A stretch of 64,000 bases of DNA, from NCBI GenBank assembly GCA_037893245.1, contig JBAIAA010000008.1, positions 3,125,001 through 3,189,000 of the forward strand. The letters are read 5' to 3'. Position 1 is the first letter of the stretch. The number at the start of each line of letters is the position of its first letter. This stretch comes from Crossaster papposus. Lineage: Eukaryota; Echinodermata; Asteroidea; Velatida; Solasteridae. Under the pieces are notes generated by a model. That model made no database searches. It was not told the origin of the DNA and saw nothing but the letters and a program-made list of their open reading frames with translations. This document shows, in pieces, positions 11,219-19,589 of the stretch. A program made the translations under genes and the position numbers.

Positions 11219-12888
11219 CCTAAATCCTGCAAATAATATCGAAATAAAAGTTGCAATCACCCGTGAATAAAGAGATTAAGTGATGTTTTCGTTTCATAAA
11301 GCATCACTTTTTCAATGAGCAAAAAAAACAAGTCAAAAGCACGTTTGAAGCAGCGGAAGGTACATTTCACTCAAGCTAAAAAGCCGCTTACCAGTCAGGC
11401 TGGACTTATCCCTGTGTTTCGCTTCCTGAACCGGATGGGGCTGGCCGACCTACTGGACAAACGGATTAATATTCAACGAGGCTCTAATGCCACTTTCCAA
11501 CTGTCAGATGTCATTCTGATGGTAACCACCGGCATTCTGGCAGGTGCCAAAAGTCTGATGAAAGTGTGCACGGTCTGGCAGGATAGCGTTCTCCGAGAAT
11601 GCACCCGTTTTCAACGCATTCCTTGTGACAGTCAATTTGGACGCATTTTAAAGCTGTTCCACTTTGCCAGCGTCGTTGAACTGGAAACCGCTGTCCACGA
11701 AATGAGGGAGAGTGTTTGGAAACAGGCACTGCGCTCAGGAACATCTACCGTTTATGCTTTTAAACAGGTCACCATTGACCTCGATTCTACGGTAAAAACC
11801 TGTTTTGGTTTTCAGGAAGGCGCAAAGAAAGGGTTTAACGAGAAAAAAAGAGGGGCGCTGTCGTACCACCCGCAGCTGGCCTTTTGCGCGGAAACCAAAG
11901 AAGTGCTGCAGGGTTGGTTACGAAGTGGTGATGCCTACACTGCTAATGGCTCCATAGAGTTTATGAAACAGTTGCTGGTTACTCTTCCTTCCCACATGAA
12001 GATTTTTTTCAGGGCTGATAGTGGCTACTTTGGTGGACCATTACTGACCTATCTGGAGGATTTAGGACATCGTTATCTGGTTAAGGTCAAACTGAAGAAT
12101 CTACACAAACTGTTAATCCCGCAAGACTGGCAACCTGTCGTGCATCAGCCAGGGTGGGAGTGGTGCGAGTTTCAACACTGCTGTGGTGACTGGGACCGGG
12201 CTCGTTGCTTCGTGGCTGTCCGGCAAAGAAAGATCGGGAAGCCAGAAAACACCCAGTGCGAATTGTTAGACCCGAAGCCAGAGTACGACTACTTCTGCTA
12301 CGTGACTACTGAGTCGTTGAGTCCATGGGAGATCCATAAAGCGTATGGCAAGCGGGCTACCTGCGAAACCTGGATCGAAGAGTGCAAAAACCAGATGGCT
12401 CTCGGGCAGATCAAAACCGATCATTTCATGGCAAACAGTGCGCTTATGCAATGTGCAATACTGGCCTACAATACAACACGTTGGATGGCACTGATGAGTG
12501 GGAATCGTCAGTTGATGAAGTGGGAGCCGGAAAGCATTCGCTGCTATATGATACGGGTTGCCGGAAAACTGTTGACAGGTAACAGGCAGTTGACCGTTGC
12601 CAGTAACAAAGAGCATCTCTACCAAACGGAGTGGGATGCTTGGCTAGCAGTAGGTGACTGTTTGTAAATAGCGAACAATGGATGATTAGAAAAACATTCT
12701 GCTAATGCGGAAGGAGTTATCGCGCCCTGATATCAGGAATAGCAGTAAGATGAACCAAACACGACGGCTCATGTGATTAAAATCCACTGAAAAGGTAAAT
12801 ATTTGCTCGATAGTAGCATAATCAGAATCAGGAGGGCTTGATCAGTTGCTGCGATTGACCTGTTCGGGTTTGGATTGCAGGATTTAGG
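11219..12888 (+). mobile_element. IS1380 family element, variant B, complete (1670 bp)
   Basis: Ends CCTAAATCCTGCA and TGCAGGATTTAGG with TGGTA repeats at 11214-11218 and 12889-12893. It interrupts the unknown gene near its 3' end. Its right end lies 183 bp before hemC. Confidence 0.92.
11315..12667 (+). CDS. IS1380 family transposase, variant B
   Basis: 450 aa, same architecture as variant A but about a tenth of residues differ (VHFTQ, VFRFLNRMGLADLLDK, YAFKQVTIDLDST, EWCEFQHCCGDWDRARC). All DDE segments are intact. The four B copies in the window are almost identical, whereas A and B differ steadily along their length. This suggests two separate amplifications of related elements rather than one diverging family. 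Confidence 0.9.
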   Translation: MSKKNKSKARLKQRKVHFTQAKKPLTSQAGLIPVFRFLNRMGLADLLDKRINIQRGSNATFQLSDVILMVTTGILAGAKSLMKVCTVWQDSVLRECTRFQRIPCDSQFGRILKLFHFASVVELETAVHEMRESVWKQALRSGTSTVYAFKQVTIDLDSTVKTCFGFQEGAKKGFNEKKRGALSYHPQLAFCAETKEVLQGWLRSGDAYTANGSIEFMKQLLVTLPSHMKIFFRADSGYFGGPLLTYLEDLGHRYLVKVKLKNLHKLLIPQDWQPVVHQPGWEWCEFQHCCGDWDRARCFVAVRQRKIGKPENTQCELLDPKPEYDYFCYVTTESLSPWEIHKAYGKRATCETWIEECKNQMALGQIKTDHFMANSALMQCAILAYNTTRWMALMSGNRQLMKWEPESIRCYMIRVAGKLLTGNRQLTVASNKEHLYQTEWDAWLAVGDCL

Positions 12889-12897
12889 TGGTATAAC
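12870..12897 (+). promoter_or_regulatory. possible hybrid promoter at the IS1380-B right end facing hemC
   Basis: TTGGAT (12870-12875) in the IS end, a 16-bp spacer, and TATAAC (12892-12897), which begins in the target duplication. The boxes resemble -35 and -10 elements. Elements of this family are known to carry outward promoters, but use here is inference. Confidence 0.3.
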
Positions 12898-13071
12898 GAT
12901 GGACAAAGATCGCCATGGTAAACCTCATGCTCAAGTTGAGATGATCATTATCACCGTGCCTCAACGCTCAACAGCCCCCAGCCAACAACCTGAATAGGAG
13001 GAAATTCGGCAGTAGTGCCCTAGTCTGATAAGCTATGCTCACTCTTCCAATCAAGCAGCTGTACTCCACCT

Positions 13072-13992
13072 GTGAAAACCCTTCGAATCGCTACACGCAA
13101 AAGTGCACTGGCCCTGTGGCAGGCCAACTACGTTAAGCAGCAGTTAATGGCTCATCACCCGGATATCCAGGTAGAGCTGGTTACCATGACCAGTAAAGGT
13201 GACCGTATACTGGACGCACCCTTGGCAAAGATTGGTGGCAAAGGGCTGTTTGTCAAAGAACTTGAAAACGCTCTGCTGGAAGGGCGTGCCGATCTGGCTG
13301 TGCATTCCATGAAAGATGTTCCCATGGACTTCCCTGATGGCCTGCGCTTAGGTGTCATCTGCCCAAGGGAAGACCCGAGAGATGCTTTTGTTTCATCACG
13401 CTTTGACACTATCCACCAGCTGTCTGAAGGCGCTATCGTGGGTACTTCCAGCCTGAGAAGACAGTGCCAAATACTGGCCGCAAGACCAGATTTGACCGTT
13501 AATTTTCTCCGGGGGAATGTCAATACCCGCTTGGGCAAATTAGATCAGGGACAATATGATGCTATTATTCTTGCCGCCGCCGGCTTAATACGGTTGGGCA
13601 TGCAGGAACGTATCCGCTCCAGCCTATCCATCACTGAAAGCTTGCCGGCAGCCGGTCAGGGCGCTGCTGGGGTAGAAATCAGAAGCGATGATGATGAAAC
13701 CCGTAAACTTCTCCAGCCCCTGCACCATCAGGAAACTGCCCTCTGTGTGAATGCCGAAAGAGTGATGAACAAGCGTCTGAACGGCGGCTGTCAGGTCCCC
13801 ATTGCAGGCTACGCCCAGTTAAAGGACAACAATCTTTACTTGCAGGGACTGGTTGGGCAACCAGATGGCAGTAAAATACTAAGGGCTGAAACAACCTGTC
13901 CTTTGCATGACTTTGATGCAGCTGGTACAACCGTTGCAGAATCATTGTTATCTCAAGGGGCCGATAAAATTCTGGAAAGCCTGTCGCACTAG
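13072..13992 (+). CDS. hemC: porphobilinogen deaminase (hydroxymethylbilane synthase)
   Basis: Joins four porphobilinogen molecules into hydroxymethylbilane in cytosolic tetrapyrrole synthesis. 306 aa, the usual length. The N-terminal [19 protein letters not shown] type segment, [11 protein letters not shown] and AVHSMKDVP are all present. The Cys of [12 protein letters not shown] (near residue 240) is the attachment site of the dipyrromethane cofactor. The start is GTG at 13072. No other in-frame start lies just upstream, and no clear Shine-Dalgarno is visible. First gene of a hemC-hemD-hemX-hemY set. The DNA upstream has been replaced by an IS1380-B copy ending at 12888, so its native promoter region may be shortened. 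Confidence 0.95.
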   Translation: MKTLRIATRKSALALWQANYVKQQLMAHHPDIQVELVTMTSKGDRILDAPLAKIGGKGLFVKELENALLEGRADLAVHSMKDVPMDFPDGLRLGVICPREDPRDAFVSSRFDTIHQLSEGAIVGTSSLRRQCQILAARPDLTVNFLRGNVNTRLGKLDQGQYDAIILAAAGLIRLGMQERIRSSLSITESLPAAGQGAAGVEIRSDDDETRKLLQPLHHQETALCVNAERVMNKRLNGGCQVPIAGYAQLKDNNLYLQGLVGQPDGSKILRAETTCPLHDFDAAGTTVAESLLSQGADKILESLSH

Positions 13993-14059
13993 TTTAGAAA
14001 CTTTGCTGATCACTCATTGCCGTGTCATCATAAAACCTTTTATCAGGACTTAGGCCACT

Positions 14060-14830
14060 ATGGTCAATACGTTGCTGACATCATCGAGAGTACTGGTGAC
14101 TCGTCCATCAGAGCAGGCACAACCTCTGGCAGAGATGATCCAGCATCGGCAGGGGCATGCTTGCATCTTGCCCATGTTGACGATCACCCCTGCCAACGAA
14201 AATCAGGCCATGCGGAATCTTCTCCTGTCGCTGGATCAGTACGATAAAATCATTGTCACCAGCCATCATGCTGCCCTGTTTGGATACGAACTCATCGATC
14301 GTTACTGGCCTCAGCTCCCTGTGGACAGCCAGTGGTATGCCATAGGCGCAAAAACAGCACAAACCTTGACCCGTTTTGACATTAGTACACAAACCCCGAC
14401 ACAAGGGGCGACCAGCGAAGCCCTGCTGGCCATGGATGACCTGTCAGAGGTGAGCGGTACCCGTGTACTGATTATTAAAGGCCTCGGTGGCCGTCAACTT
14501 CTGGAAGACACACTTAAAGCGATTGGTGCCCATGTCGACTGCCTGAATGTTTATCAGCGTCAGGCACCTGAATACCCGACAAACACCTTACCCGACACCC
14601 TGAGCCAGCATAAAATTAACACGATCCTTTGTGCCAGCGGAGAAACAGTGACGAATGTAATCGCTTCTTCGCCCCATACAGACTTCTCATCCTATAACCT
14701 TGTTGTACCAAGCCAACGTATTGCCAACCTTATCCAGCACAGCCAGTTTAAAACAGTGGTTGTTGCTGACGATGCCAGCAATCAAGCCATGCTTGCAGCA
14801 CTGGAAACACTGGAGTTGAATAACAAGTGA
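14060..14830 (+). CDS. hemD: uroporphyrinogen-III synthase
   Basis: Closes and inverts ring D of hydroxymethylbilane to give uroporphyrinogen III. 256 aa, normal for HemD. The protein is poorly conserved as a family. Supporting segments are VLVTRPSEQAQPLAEMIQ at the N terminus, the KIIVTSHHAALFGYELI region, GTRVLIIKGLGGRQLLEDTL and the late LCASGETVTNVI. It follows hemC by 67 bp, and its stop overlaps the hemX start by 4 nt (GTGA at 14827-14830), so translation is probably coupled. Confidence 0.92.
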   Translation: MVNTLLTSSRVLVTRPSEQAQPLAEMIQHRQGHACILPMLTITPANENQAMRNLLLSLDQYDKIIVTSHHAALFGYELIDRYWPQLPVDSQWYAIGAKTAQTLTRFDISTQTPTQGATSEALLAMDDLSEVSGTRVLIIKGLGGRQLLEDTLKAIGAHVDCLNVYQRQAPEYPTNTLPDTLSQHKINTILCASGETVTNVIASSPHTDFSSYNLVVPSQRIANLIQHSQFKTVVVADDASNQAMLAALETLELNNK

Positions 14831-16020
14831 GTAAAACAGCCCAACACAGTCCTGAGCAAAAAACACCCTCGACTCAGCAGCCAGCCTCTGTGTCAAAAAA
14901 ATCAAAGACACCTGCTTCGGGTAAAAAAAGCGTCATAGCCATTATTGCGCTGCTCATTGCTGTTGTTGCATTGGCCGGTGTTGCTTATATTGGTTGGCGT
15001 GGGCAGAACATTGAGCAACTGCTTCCTTCAGCCATCACGCGTATTCAGCAAGTAGACAGCCGTGTTTCATCACAAGGTAACCAGCTCAATAGCACACTGA
15101 ATAGACTGGCCCCGATCGAACAGCAAAGCAAACAATTAGCCCAGAGAGACAGTCGACTTCTTGATCGCATCGACCAACTGTCCAAAAGAGTCCGGATGCT
15201 TGAAGGTTCAACCCGGGTGGACTGGCACCTTGCAGAAGTCGAATACTTACTCCGGTTGGCAAATCAGCGGCTATTAATGTCCTCAGATATTATCGGTGCC
15301 AGAAAACTGCTGGCTAACGCCAGTGATATGCTTCAAAGCATTGATGACTATAACCTGTTCGGTGTCCGTGAAGCACTGGCCGAAGATATCTCGGTTCTGC
15401 AGACCGTCCCTGCATTTGATCAGGAGGCTGTGTATATGCAGCTAAACGCATTGGGGGCTCAGATCAACTCACTGGTTTTACTCAAACCCAATAGCTGTAA
15501 CCCAACACCTGCACCAGATACCAGTACGACTACACCAAGCAACGACGATACAAACACTGACTGGAAGACAACCGCTCTCAGCGCTCTAGACCAAGCGTGG
15601 ACTGGCTTTTCCAGCCTGTTCCGTTTTACATCGAGCCGGGAACGACCGGTTGAAGTATTGCTGACCCCCGAGCAGGACACCATCGTCAGGCAGAATTTGA
15701 GTTTATTGATAGAGCAAAGCAAGCTTGCCCTGTTATCCCGGCAAGAGACTATTTATAAAGATAGCCTCGAACAAACGAAAAAATGGATTACCCAATACTT
15801 TGCCAAAAGCGACAGCAAAAATCAGGCTATGTTGAAAGCCTTGTCCTCACTCTCGGTCGTTGATATCAACCCACCGCTGCCCAGCATAAACCGCTCACTG
15901 GAAGCATTAAAAACTTATCAACTGCAGGTGTCACAACAAAAAGCCATAGAGAAGGCAGATACCCCAGCCCCCACAGCAACACCCGAACACAGTCCTGAAG
16001 CAGAGGTGTCAGCGCAATGA
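14827..16020 (+). CDS. hemX: HemX-like inner-membrane protein (uroporphyrin-III C-methyltransferase-like family)
   Basis: 397 aa. A polar, Lys/Ser/Pro-rich N-terminal tail (about 35 residues) precedes a single membrane helix (SVIAIIALLIAVVALAGVAYIGW, near 36-58). A long periplasmic part follows with heptad-like coiled-coil sequence (QQSKQLAQRDSRLLDRIDQLSKRV) and the conserved VDWHLAEVEYLLRLANQRL motif near residues 130-148. A Thr/Pro/Asn/Asp-rich linker is seen around 225-245. Despite the family name, HemX has no methyltransferase fold. Its exact role in haem synthesis is unsettled. GTG start overlaps the hemD stop, and its own stop overlaps the hemY start. Confidence 0.9.
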   Translation: MSKTAQHSPEQKTPSTQQPASVSKKSKTPASGKKSVIAIIALLIAVVALAGVAYIGWRGQNIEQLLPSAITRIQQVDSRVSSQGNQLNSTLNRLAPIEQQSKQLAQRDSRLLDRIDQLSKRVRMLEGSTRVDWHLAEVEYLLRLANQRLLMSSDIIGARKLLANASDMLQSIDDYNLFGVREALAEDISVLQTVPAFDQEAVYMQLNALGAQINSLVLLKPNSCNPTPAPDTSTTTPSNDDTNTDWKTTALSALDQAWTGFSSLFRFTSSRERPVEVLLTPEQDTIVRQNLSLLIEQSKLALLSRQETIYKDSLEQTKKWITQYFAKSDSKNQAMLKALSSLSVVDINPPLPSINRSLEALKTYQLQVSQQKAIEKADTPAPTATPEHSPEAEVSAQ

Positions 16021-17243
16021 GAAAACTGACTCTATTGTTACTCGCTATCGCCGGCTGCTTTTTACTGGCCAATGCGATGGTCAATGACAGTGGCTATGTA
16101 CTGATTGCCTATGACAATATCACGTTTGAGAGCAGCCTCTGGGCAGTGTTACTGCTTATTGCTGTCTTCTTCTGCTGCACCTGGCTCGGTATAACCTTCC
16201 TGAAAATAGCAATGGGCGCTAGCACGTCTATCTATCCATGGTCTAACGCTTCCAAAGCGAAAAAAGCGCAGCGCTTATCATTAAAAGGGCTGGCTGAGTT
16301 CTCACACGGTCACTGGAAAAAAGCCGAGCGATACCTCGCTCAAGCAGCTGAATGTGGTGAAGCACCACTCATTAACTATCTGGCCGCTGCGCGTGCAGCC
16401 CATGAAAGTGGCAATCATGACGCCTGCTCTGAATACCTTCGCCGAGCCGATCACAAAGCACCCGGTGCTGAAATTGCCGTGGGTGTTACGCAAGCACAGC
16501 TGCAACTGTCCGGTGGGCAGCTTGAGCAAGCACTGGCAACGCTGACCCATCTTCACAAAAAAGTCCCCAGCCATGCCTATGTTCTTAAACTGTTAAAACA
16601 AGTCTATACACGATTGAATGACTGGCAGGCATTAGCCACGCTACTGCCAACATTAAAAAAGTATAAAGTGATTGATGATATTCAATACCGCGAAATAGAA
16701 ACACAAGCCTTTGGCGAACTGTTTGAACAGGCTTACAAACAAGGCACATCCCACCATCAACCCGAGCAACGCATGCGTCCTGCCAATGACGTCTGGCACA
16801 GTCTTAATACTCAGCAACGACGCAACAACACCATGCTGTTTCGTTACGCGCAAACGCTGGCTCGGCTCGGTTCCGATGAAAAAGCGGAGCAGATGCTTCG
16901 GGGAAACTTATCCAAAAACTATAGCGCGGACCTTATTACTCTGTACGGTGTGGTCAAAGGAAAAATGCCAAAAAAGCAACTTCTCACGGCTGAAACACTG
17001 CTGAATGAACGACCCAATGACCCTGCTCTGCTCATGACACTGGGCAGACTCGCGATGCGCAATCAACTGTGGGGGAAAGCCCGTGAATATCTCGAAGCAA
17101 GCCTTCGGCTAAAGAAAAATGTGGATGTCTACAATGAACTAGGGTGCCTTCTGGCACACCTCGATGATCATGAAAAAAGCTCGTACTATTTTCGCGAGGG
17201 GTTAACGCTGGCCACAGAAAGTAAAACACAGCTTGCTCTGTAA
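16017..17243 (+). CDS. hemY: HemY-like protein with N-terminal membrane segments and TPR repeats
   Basis: 408 aa. Two N-terminal hydrophobic helices (LLLLAIAGCFLLANAMV and LWAVLLLIAVFFCCTWLGITFL) are followed by a mostly helical region with tetratricopeptide-like repeats (for example KAERYLAQAAECGEAPLINYLAAARAAHESG and WGKAREYLEASLRLKKNVDVYNELG). This is the enterobacterial-type HemY, encoded last in hemCDXY. It is not the protoporphyrinogen oxidase of the same name in Bacillus. ATGA overlap with hemX (16017-16020). A terminator begins at its stop codon. Confidence 0.92.
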   Translation: MRKLTLLLLAIAGCFLLANAMVNDSGYVLIAYDNITFESSLWAVLLLIAVFFCCTWLGITFLKIAMGASTSIYPWSNASKAKKAQRLSLKGLAEFSHGHWKKAERYLAQAAECGEAPLINYLAAARAAHESGNHDACSEYLRRADHKAPGAEIAVGVTQAQLQLSGGQLEQALATLTHLHKKVPSHAYVLKLLKQVYTRLNDWQALATLLPTLKKYKVIDDIQYREIETQAFGELFEQAYKQGTSHHQPEQRMRPANDVWHSLNTQQRRNNTMLFRYAQTLARLGSDEKAEQMLRGNLSKNYSADLITLYGVVKGKMPKKQLLTAETLLNERPNDPALLMTLGRLAMRNQLWGKAREYLEASLRLKKNVDVYNELGCLLAHLDDHEKSSYYFREGLTLATESKTQLAL

Positions 17244-17270
17244 AAAAGCCGGGAGTATCCCAGCTTTTTT
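17242..17270. terminator. terminator between hemY and yggT
   Basis: AAAAAAGC-CGGGA pairs with TCCC-AGCTTTTTT around a 3-nt loop. A-runs and T-runs on both sides let it act in both directions, suiting the convergent hemY and yggT genes. Confidence 0.8.
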
Positions 17271-17292
17271 ACAGTCTATTGATGGGAGCGCT

Positions 17293-17847
17293 CTAAACGA
17301 TACCGGCCAGCAGGTTCTTTAGAAAGTAAATAATAATAATGATGGCCATCATTGAAAAATCCAGACCACCCACCGGCGGGATGACCTTTCTCACCCGGCT
17401 GGATAAAGGCTCTGTCAGCTGATGTAACAGCATTAACCCAGGGTTATAGCTGCCTTGAGCTACCCAGCTGGCAATGGCAATAATAATCAAACTGTACATA
17501 TAAATATTCAGCACATGATCAGCCAGTCGGGTCAAACTTGTGATGATCACCTGGGGAATGGGCACCATGCCCGGTGAATAGCCTTGAATTGACAGTAACA
17601 GGTAGATCAAACCCACCTGTAAAATCAGTGCTAAAACCAGTGATGCTGCATCAATACCACCAAAGCCGGGAATCAGCTTGCGCAAGGGGTTCAATAATGG
17701 CGATGTGATTTTAACAATCGCCTGGCAGATAGGGTTATAAAAATCTGCTTTAACCGCCTGCAATAGAAACCGTAGCAGAACAGCCATGATGTACAGCCCG
17801 CCCAAGGTCTGTATCAAAAAAATAAAACTGGATGAAAGTGCCGACAT
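17293..17847 (-). CDS. yggT: YggT family integral membrane protein
   Basis: 184 aa with two YGGT repeats, each a pair of membrane helices. Repeat 1 contains FIFLIQTLGGLYIMAVLLRFLLQ and the loop NPICQAIVKITSPLLNPLRKLIPGFGGIDAASLV. Repeat 2 contains LADHVLNIYMYSLIIIAIASWVAQ and LLHQLTEPLSSRVRKVIPPVGGLDFSMMAIIIIIYFL. The matching T-P-L-x-R-K-x-I-P motifs in both halves identify the family. Function is not firmly known; relatives are linked to osmotic or ion stress. It lies downstream of proC, 83 bp away, the usual neighbour. Confidence 0.93.
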   Translation of the reverse strand: MSALSSSFIFLIQTLGGLYIMAVLLRFLLQAVKADFYNPICQAIVKITSPLLNPLRKLIPGFGGIDAASLVLALILQVGLIYLLLSIQGYSPGMVPIPQVIITSLTRLADHVLNIYMYSLIIIAIASWVAQGSYNPGLMLLHQLTEPLSSRVRKVIPPVGGLDFSMMAIIIIIYFLKNLLAGIV

Positions 17848-17930
17848 TAATGCCTCTCTTAATGGTTATGCAGCGCTACTTGCGTAGCATCGCGCCCATT
17901 GAATAACGAATTGCATGATAAAGCAGCCTA

Positions 17931-18758
17931 CTACTTGCTCAAGTCTTCGGCCATTTCTTTAGCACGGTGGACAGCTTTGTTCATGGCTTTTTCAAGAAGC
18001 TGATCCAGCCCACCTTCTTGTAACACCCGCACAGCCTGTTCAGTGGTTCCATTGGGTGAACACACATTTTGACGTAACAGCGCAATATCACACGCACTGT
18101 TTTGTGCCATCATGGCCGCACCCATGGCGGTTTGCAGCGTTAGCCGCTCTGATGCCTCAGGAGAAAGCCCCAGATCCACCCCTACTGCCTGTATCGCTTC
18201 CATAAACAGGAAGTAATAAGCCGGTGCACTGCCTGACACAGCAATCACAGCATCAATCAATGATTCTCTATCTAACCACTCAACAATGCCAACGGCATTG
18301 AATACCGCGTCCGCCAGTTTTTTCTGCGCGTCTGTCACGTGCTCATTGGCAAACAGTCCGGATGCACTCAGCCCCAGTAATGAAGGGGTATTCGGCATAC
18401 TGCGCACAACCGACAGCGAAGGCCCTGCCCATCGGCTCAAGCAATCCATCGTTACACCTGCCGCCACAGAAATTAGTAATGGCTTACTCTGTACCAGTAC
18501 AGGTGCCATCTCAGTGAGAACGGATTGAACAAGGTGAGGCTTGACACAAAGCACCACCACATCGGCATTCGCCGCCACGGTATTATCATCTGTGACAGGG
18601 ATGCCAAACTCCGCCCTGATTTTTACCAGGGTTGATTCACTGGCTGCTGTAACAGTAATCTGCTCAGGTGCCCAGCCATTGTTCAGCATACCCCCAATAA
18701 TGGCCTTTGCCATATTGCCTGCACCGATAAAACTGACCCGGCTTGTTAAATCTGTCAT
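17931..18758 (-). CDS. proC: pyrroline-5-carboxylate reductase
   Basis: Reduces pyrroline-5-carboxylate to proline with NAD(P)H in the cytosol. Start set at ATG 18758, which follows AGAGGTG with good spacing and gives MTDLTSRVSFIGAGNMAKAI, the normal N terminus. A longer frame to 18827 lacks support and would overlap yggS. Rossmann motif GAGNMAKAIIGG near residue 12, central VVLCVKPH, RSMPNTP near 120, and the C-terminal AVSGSAPAYYF and SPNGTTEQAVRVLQEGGL substrate-binding region are intact. 275 aa, usual length. 13 bp after yggS, so cotranscribed. Confidence 0.95.
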   Translation of the reverse strand: MTDLTSRVSFIGAGNMAKAIIGGMLNNGWAPEQITVTAASESTLVKIRAEFGIPVTDDNTVAANADVVVLCVKPHLVQSVLTEMAPVLVQSKPLLISVAAGVTMDCLSRWAGPSLSVVRSMPNTPSLLGLSASGLFANEHVTDAQKKLADAVFNAVGIVEWLDRESLIDAVIAVSGSAPAYYFLFMEAIQAVGVDLGLSPEASERLTLQTAMGAAMMAQNSACDIALLRQNVCSPNGTTEQAVRVLQEGGLDQLLEKAMNKAVHRAKEMAEDLSK

Positions 18759-18771
18759 GTTCACCTCTTTG

Positions 18772-19455
18772 TTAACGCGCCCCAAACAAGGCCGTCCCCG
18801 TTCTGACGATAGTCGCCCCTTCAGCAACAGCGGCCTCCAGATCGCCGGTCATTCCCATGGATAACGTATCCATAGCCAACCCAAAACGTTGGTTAAGCAC
18901 TGTCAGCTGGTCAGCCATCACTTTAAAGGGGATGCGCTGAGCCTGTGGGTCTGCCTCTGTGGCCGGTATGGCCATTAACCCCCGGAGGTTTACACGGGGA
19001 AACTGAATAACCTCACTCACCAAGGCAGGCAAATCAGCCACACTCACACCTGACTTGCTGTCTTCAGCACTGACATTTACCTGCAAACAGATGTTCAGTG
19101 GCACAAGTGCCTCCGGGCGCTGTTCACTCAGCCTTTTTGCCACCTTTAACCGATCTACACTGTGCACCCACTGAAAATTCGCCGCTATCTCCCGTGTCTT
19201 ATTGGATTGAATCGGGCCAATCAAGTGCCAGCAAATATCCACCAGCGGCCTTAGTACGGCTTGTTTATTCAGGGCTTCCTGCAGGTAACTTTCACCAAAA
19301 TGGCGCTGACCCAACGCATAGGCTTCTTCAATCAACTTAGCAGGCTTCTTTTTACTCACAGCTAACAGCTGCACCGCACAGGTTCGTCCGCTGGCGGCTT
19401 TGGCCTGCTCAATGCGCTTAAGTACCTGGTCAAACTGACGTTGTAAGGGGCTCAT
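18772..19455 (-). CDS. yggS: YggS family pyridoxal-phosphate homeostasis protein
   Basis: About 227 aa, a single-domain fold like the alanine-racemase N-terminal barrel. It binds PLP but has no known catalytic activity and helps keep free PLP balanced. Seen: LLAVSKKKPAKLIEEAYALGQRHFGESYLQEAL, where the first Lys of VSK binds PLP, then WHLIGPIQSNKT, VNVSAEDSKSGV, LRGLMAIP and the phosphate-binding end LSMGMTGDLEAAVAEGATIVRTGTALFG. ATG at 19455 is preferred over the adjacent GTG at 19458. Divergent from pilT, as in Pseudomonas relatives. Confidence 0.95.
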   Translation of the reverse strand: MSPLQRQFDQVLKRIEQAKAASGRTCAVQLLAVSKKKPAKLIEEAYALGQRHFGESYLQEALNKQAVLRPLVDICWHLIGPIQSNKTREIAANFQWVHSVDRLKVAKRLSEQRPEALVPLNICLQVNVSAEDSKSGVSVADLPALVSEVIQFPRVNLRGLMAIPATEADPQAQRIPFKVMADQLTVLNQRFGLAMDTLSMGMTGDLEAAVAEGATIVRTGTALFGAR

Positions 19456-19589
19456 CACTGCTACATCTTAAATTATTCTTACACACCGCAAACTTTGCTG
19501 CTGTTGGCCGATAGCCTTCTAAGAACATGTCTACGGTAAACCGGGAAGTGGACTAGTGTACTCACTTCATCGCCTGAGGGGGATAATTT

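Larger units (their letters stand above)
6624..12997 (+). pseudogene. unknown gene remnant split by an IS701-like element and an IS1380 element
   Basis: One reading frame can be followed through both insertions. It opens after TGA at 6624 (possible GTG start at 6669: VLHLIDSADQVINAFHKD...), reaches the ATTTT duplication at 6866-6870, and resumes at 10886. It then meets TAG directly after the segment CDQRFQLE (10960-10962), stays open to the TGGTA duplication at 11214-11218, resumes at 12894 and ends at TAG 12995-12997. Removing each element with one copy of its 5-bp duplication keeps the frame. The part after the TAG has no start codon of its own, so this was either one gene with a nonsense mutation or two genes. 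I do not recognise the family. Because it lies beside the KAP gene on the same strand, it could have been a partner gene. Confidence 0.6.

Noticed and set aside
18759-18827. N-terminal extension of proC
   Set aside because: It would overlap yggS, and the conserved start MTDLTSRVSFIGAG has its own strong Shine-Dalgarno.
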